A DNA stretch of 64,000 bases from Phascolarctobacterium sp. (GTDB taxonomy: Bacteria > Bacillota > Negativicutes > Acidaminococcales > Acidaminococcaceae), in NCBI GenBank assembly GCA_017467905.1, contig JAFUKD010000028.1, forward strand, positions 24,470-88,469, in the 5' to 3' direction. A model generated the notes under the pieces. The model was not told where the DNA came from. It saw only the letters and a list, made by a program, of their open reading frames with translations, and searched no databases. The position numbers and the translations under genes were made by a program. Below, piece after piece: positions 63,449-64,000 of the stretch. Position 1 is the stretch's first letter, and each line of letters begins with the position of its first letter.

Positions 63449-64000
63449 TTAGAAGCTGTAGCGTACGCCCAAGTTCCATTGCCAGTTGGTGTCTACTTCG
63501 CCACCAAAAGTCTTTTCAACATCAGCATAGATATAGGTTGCCTTGGACAGGTTAATGTTAGCGCCTACGCCAACCTCCCACCAGCTTCCACCGAGGTCTT
63601 GTTCAAAGCTTCTGGTATCTTTGCCATCAGAGAATTTAGTGGTAGTTTCGCCTTCAAAATCATACAAGTAAGAAGCACGAGCATATATATTACCTTGTTT
63701 GATGTCTTTACCCAAGGAGAAGCCTACACGACCAACCAAGCTTTCCATGTCTTCCAAGGTTACGGTTCTGCCAGCCAGTTCACATTCTGCACTGCTGATT
63801 TTACCATAGGTCAATTCAACTTGCGGTTCAATCCACAAGCCATTGCCTTGCTCTAAACGCTTGCCATATTCAGCACTCAAGCTGTAACCATTGGAGCTCC
63901 AATCACCTTTGTCGCCTGCTACATTGAAATCATGTTCAATGCGTGCAACTTTGGCAATTAAATCTACAAAGCTACCATCATCATTCAGCTTGCTACCATA
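63449..64000 (-). CDS. Autotransporter-type outer-membrane beta-barrel (C-terminal part)
   Basis: 183 codons plus stop are visible; the gene enters from the right edge with no start seen (an in-frame TTG at 63880 is internal). Alternating aromatic strands such as GLWIEPQVELTYGKI, GNIYARASYLYDFEG and WWEVGVGANINLSKATYIYADVEKTFGG, ending WNLGVRYSF with C-terminal Phe, are typical of the type V (autotransporter) barrel. It would sit in the outer membrane and expose an N-terminal passenger that is outside this window. Confidence 0.9.
   Translation of the reverse strand, partial: YGSKLNDDGSFVDLIAKVARIEHDFNVAGDKGDWSSNGYSLSAEYGKRLEQGNGLWIEPQVELTYGKISSAECELAGRTVTLEDMESLVGRVGFSLGKDIKQGNIYARASYLYDFEGETTTKFSDGKDTRSFEQDLGGSWWEVGVGANINLSKATYIYADVEKTFGGEVDTNWQWNLGVRYSF

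Overview
The window reads as chromosome of an anaerobic, diderm Firmicute of the class Negativicutes, perhaps Acidaminococcaceae-like (the class is well supported, the family is a guess). The outer-membrane side is shown by a porin with an N-terminal S-layer-homology domain (27024-28313), an autotransporter-type beta-barrel (63449 to the right edge) and a MurE with the meso-diaminopimelate motif DNPR. The Firmicute side is shown by a phenylalanine T-box, a PyrR-type attenuator, a long pyruvate kinase with a swivelling C-terminal domain and strong Shine-Dalgarno sites. Anaerobic metabolism is shown by an [FeFe] hydrogenase and a ferredoxin-fused electron-transfer flavoprotein. No rRNA, tRNA, CRISPR array, prophage or insertion sequence was found.

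Layout. 1-10.8 kb, minus strand: truncated yggS, a DUF2130 protein, an abgT-pepT uptake/peptidase pair, bioY under a probable BirA operator, dinB, an anion permease, comF and recD2. 10.8-12.9 kb, plus strand: a SpeD-like protein lacking the pyruvoyl-forming serine, a HAD phosphatase and an exported pentapeptide-repeat protein. 13.0-23.0 kb, minus strand: etfB-etfA-small gene-pyk-helical-repeat gene as a probable operon, then dnaE and a sodium:solute symporter. 23.2-26.8 kb, plus strand: a NuoF/GltD-like flavoprotein and a group A [FeFe] hydrogenase, overlapping. 27.0-28.6 kb: the SLH porin, with a far-upstream promoter candidate that carries a run of eight G in its spacer.

28.9-38.8 kb is a complete de novo UMP operon (pyrB-pyrC-carA-carB-pyrK-pyrD-pyrF-pyrE) with a leader attenuator. 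38.9-40.3 kb is an AT-richer AAA/DUF4143 ATPase with two direct repeats in its promoter. 40.4-44.3 kb is pheS-pheT behind a T-box. 44.3-47.9 kb holds sfsA, trmH and the Ktr/Trk-type potassium pair. 48.0-61.3 kb is the division and cell-wall cluster mraZ-rsmH-ftsL-murE-murF-mraY-murD-murG-murC-ddl-ftsQ-ftsZ-nrdR. It lacks ftsI, ftsW, murB and ftsA and is headed by three 10-bp MraZ-box repeats. The right end has a DUF1858 protein, an exported C39-like protein, two tandem copies of a type I toxin-antitoxin module with unannotated 25-residue toxins and antisense RNAs, and the autotransporter barrel.

The strongest candidates for new biology are the duplicated toxin/antisense modules, the poly-G promoter candidate and structured leader upstream of the porin, the serine-less SpeD homologue, and the contracted division cluster with its own regulatory signals. 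All calls were made by reading the sequence; no database search or folding program was run.
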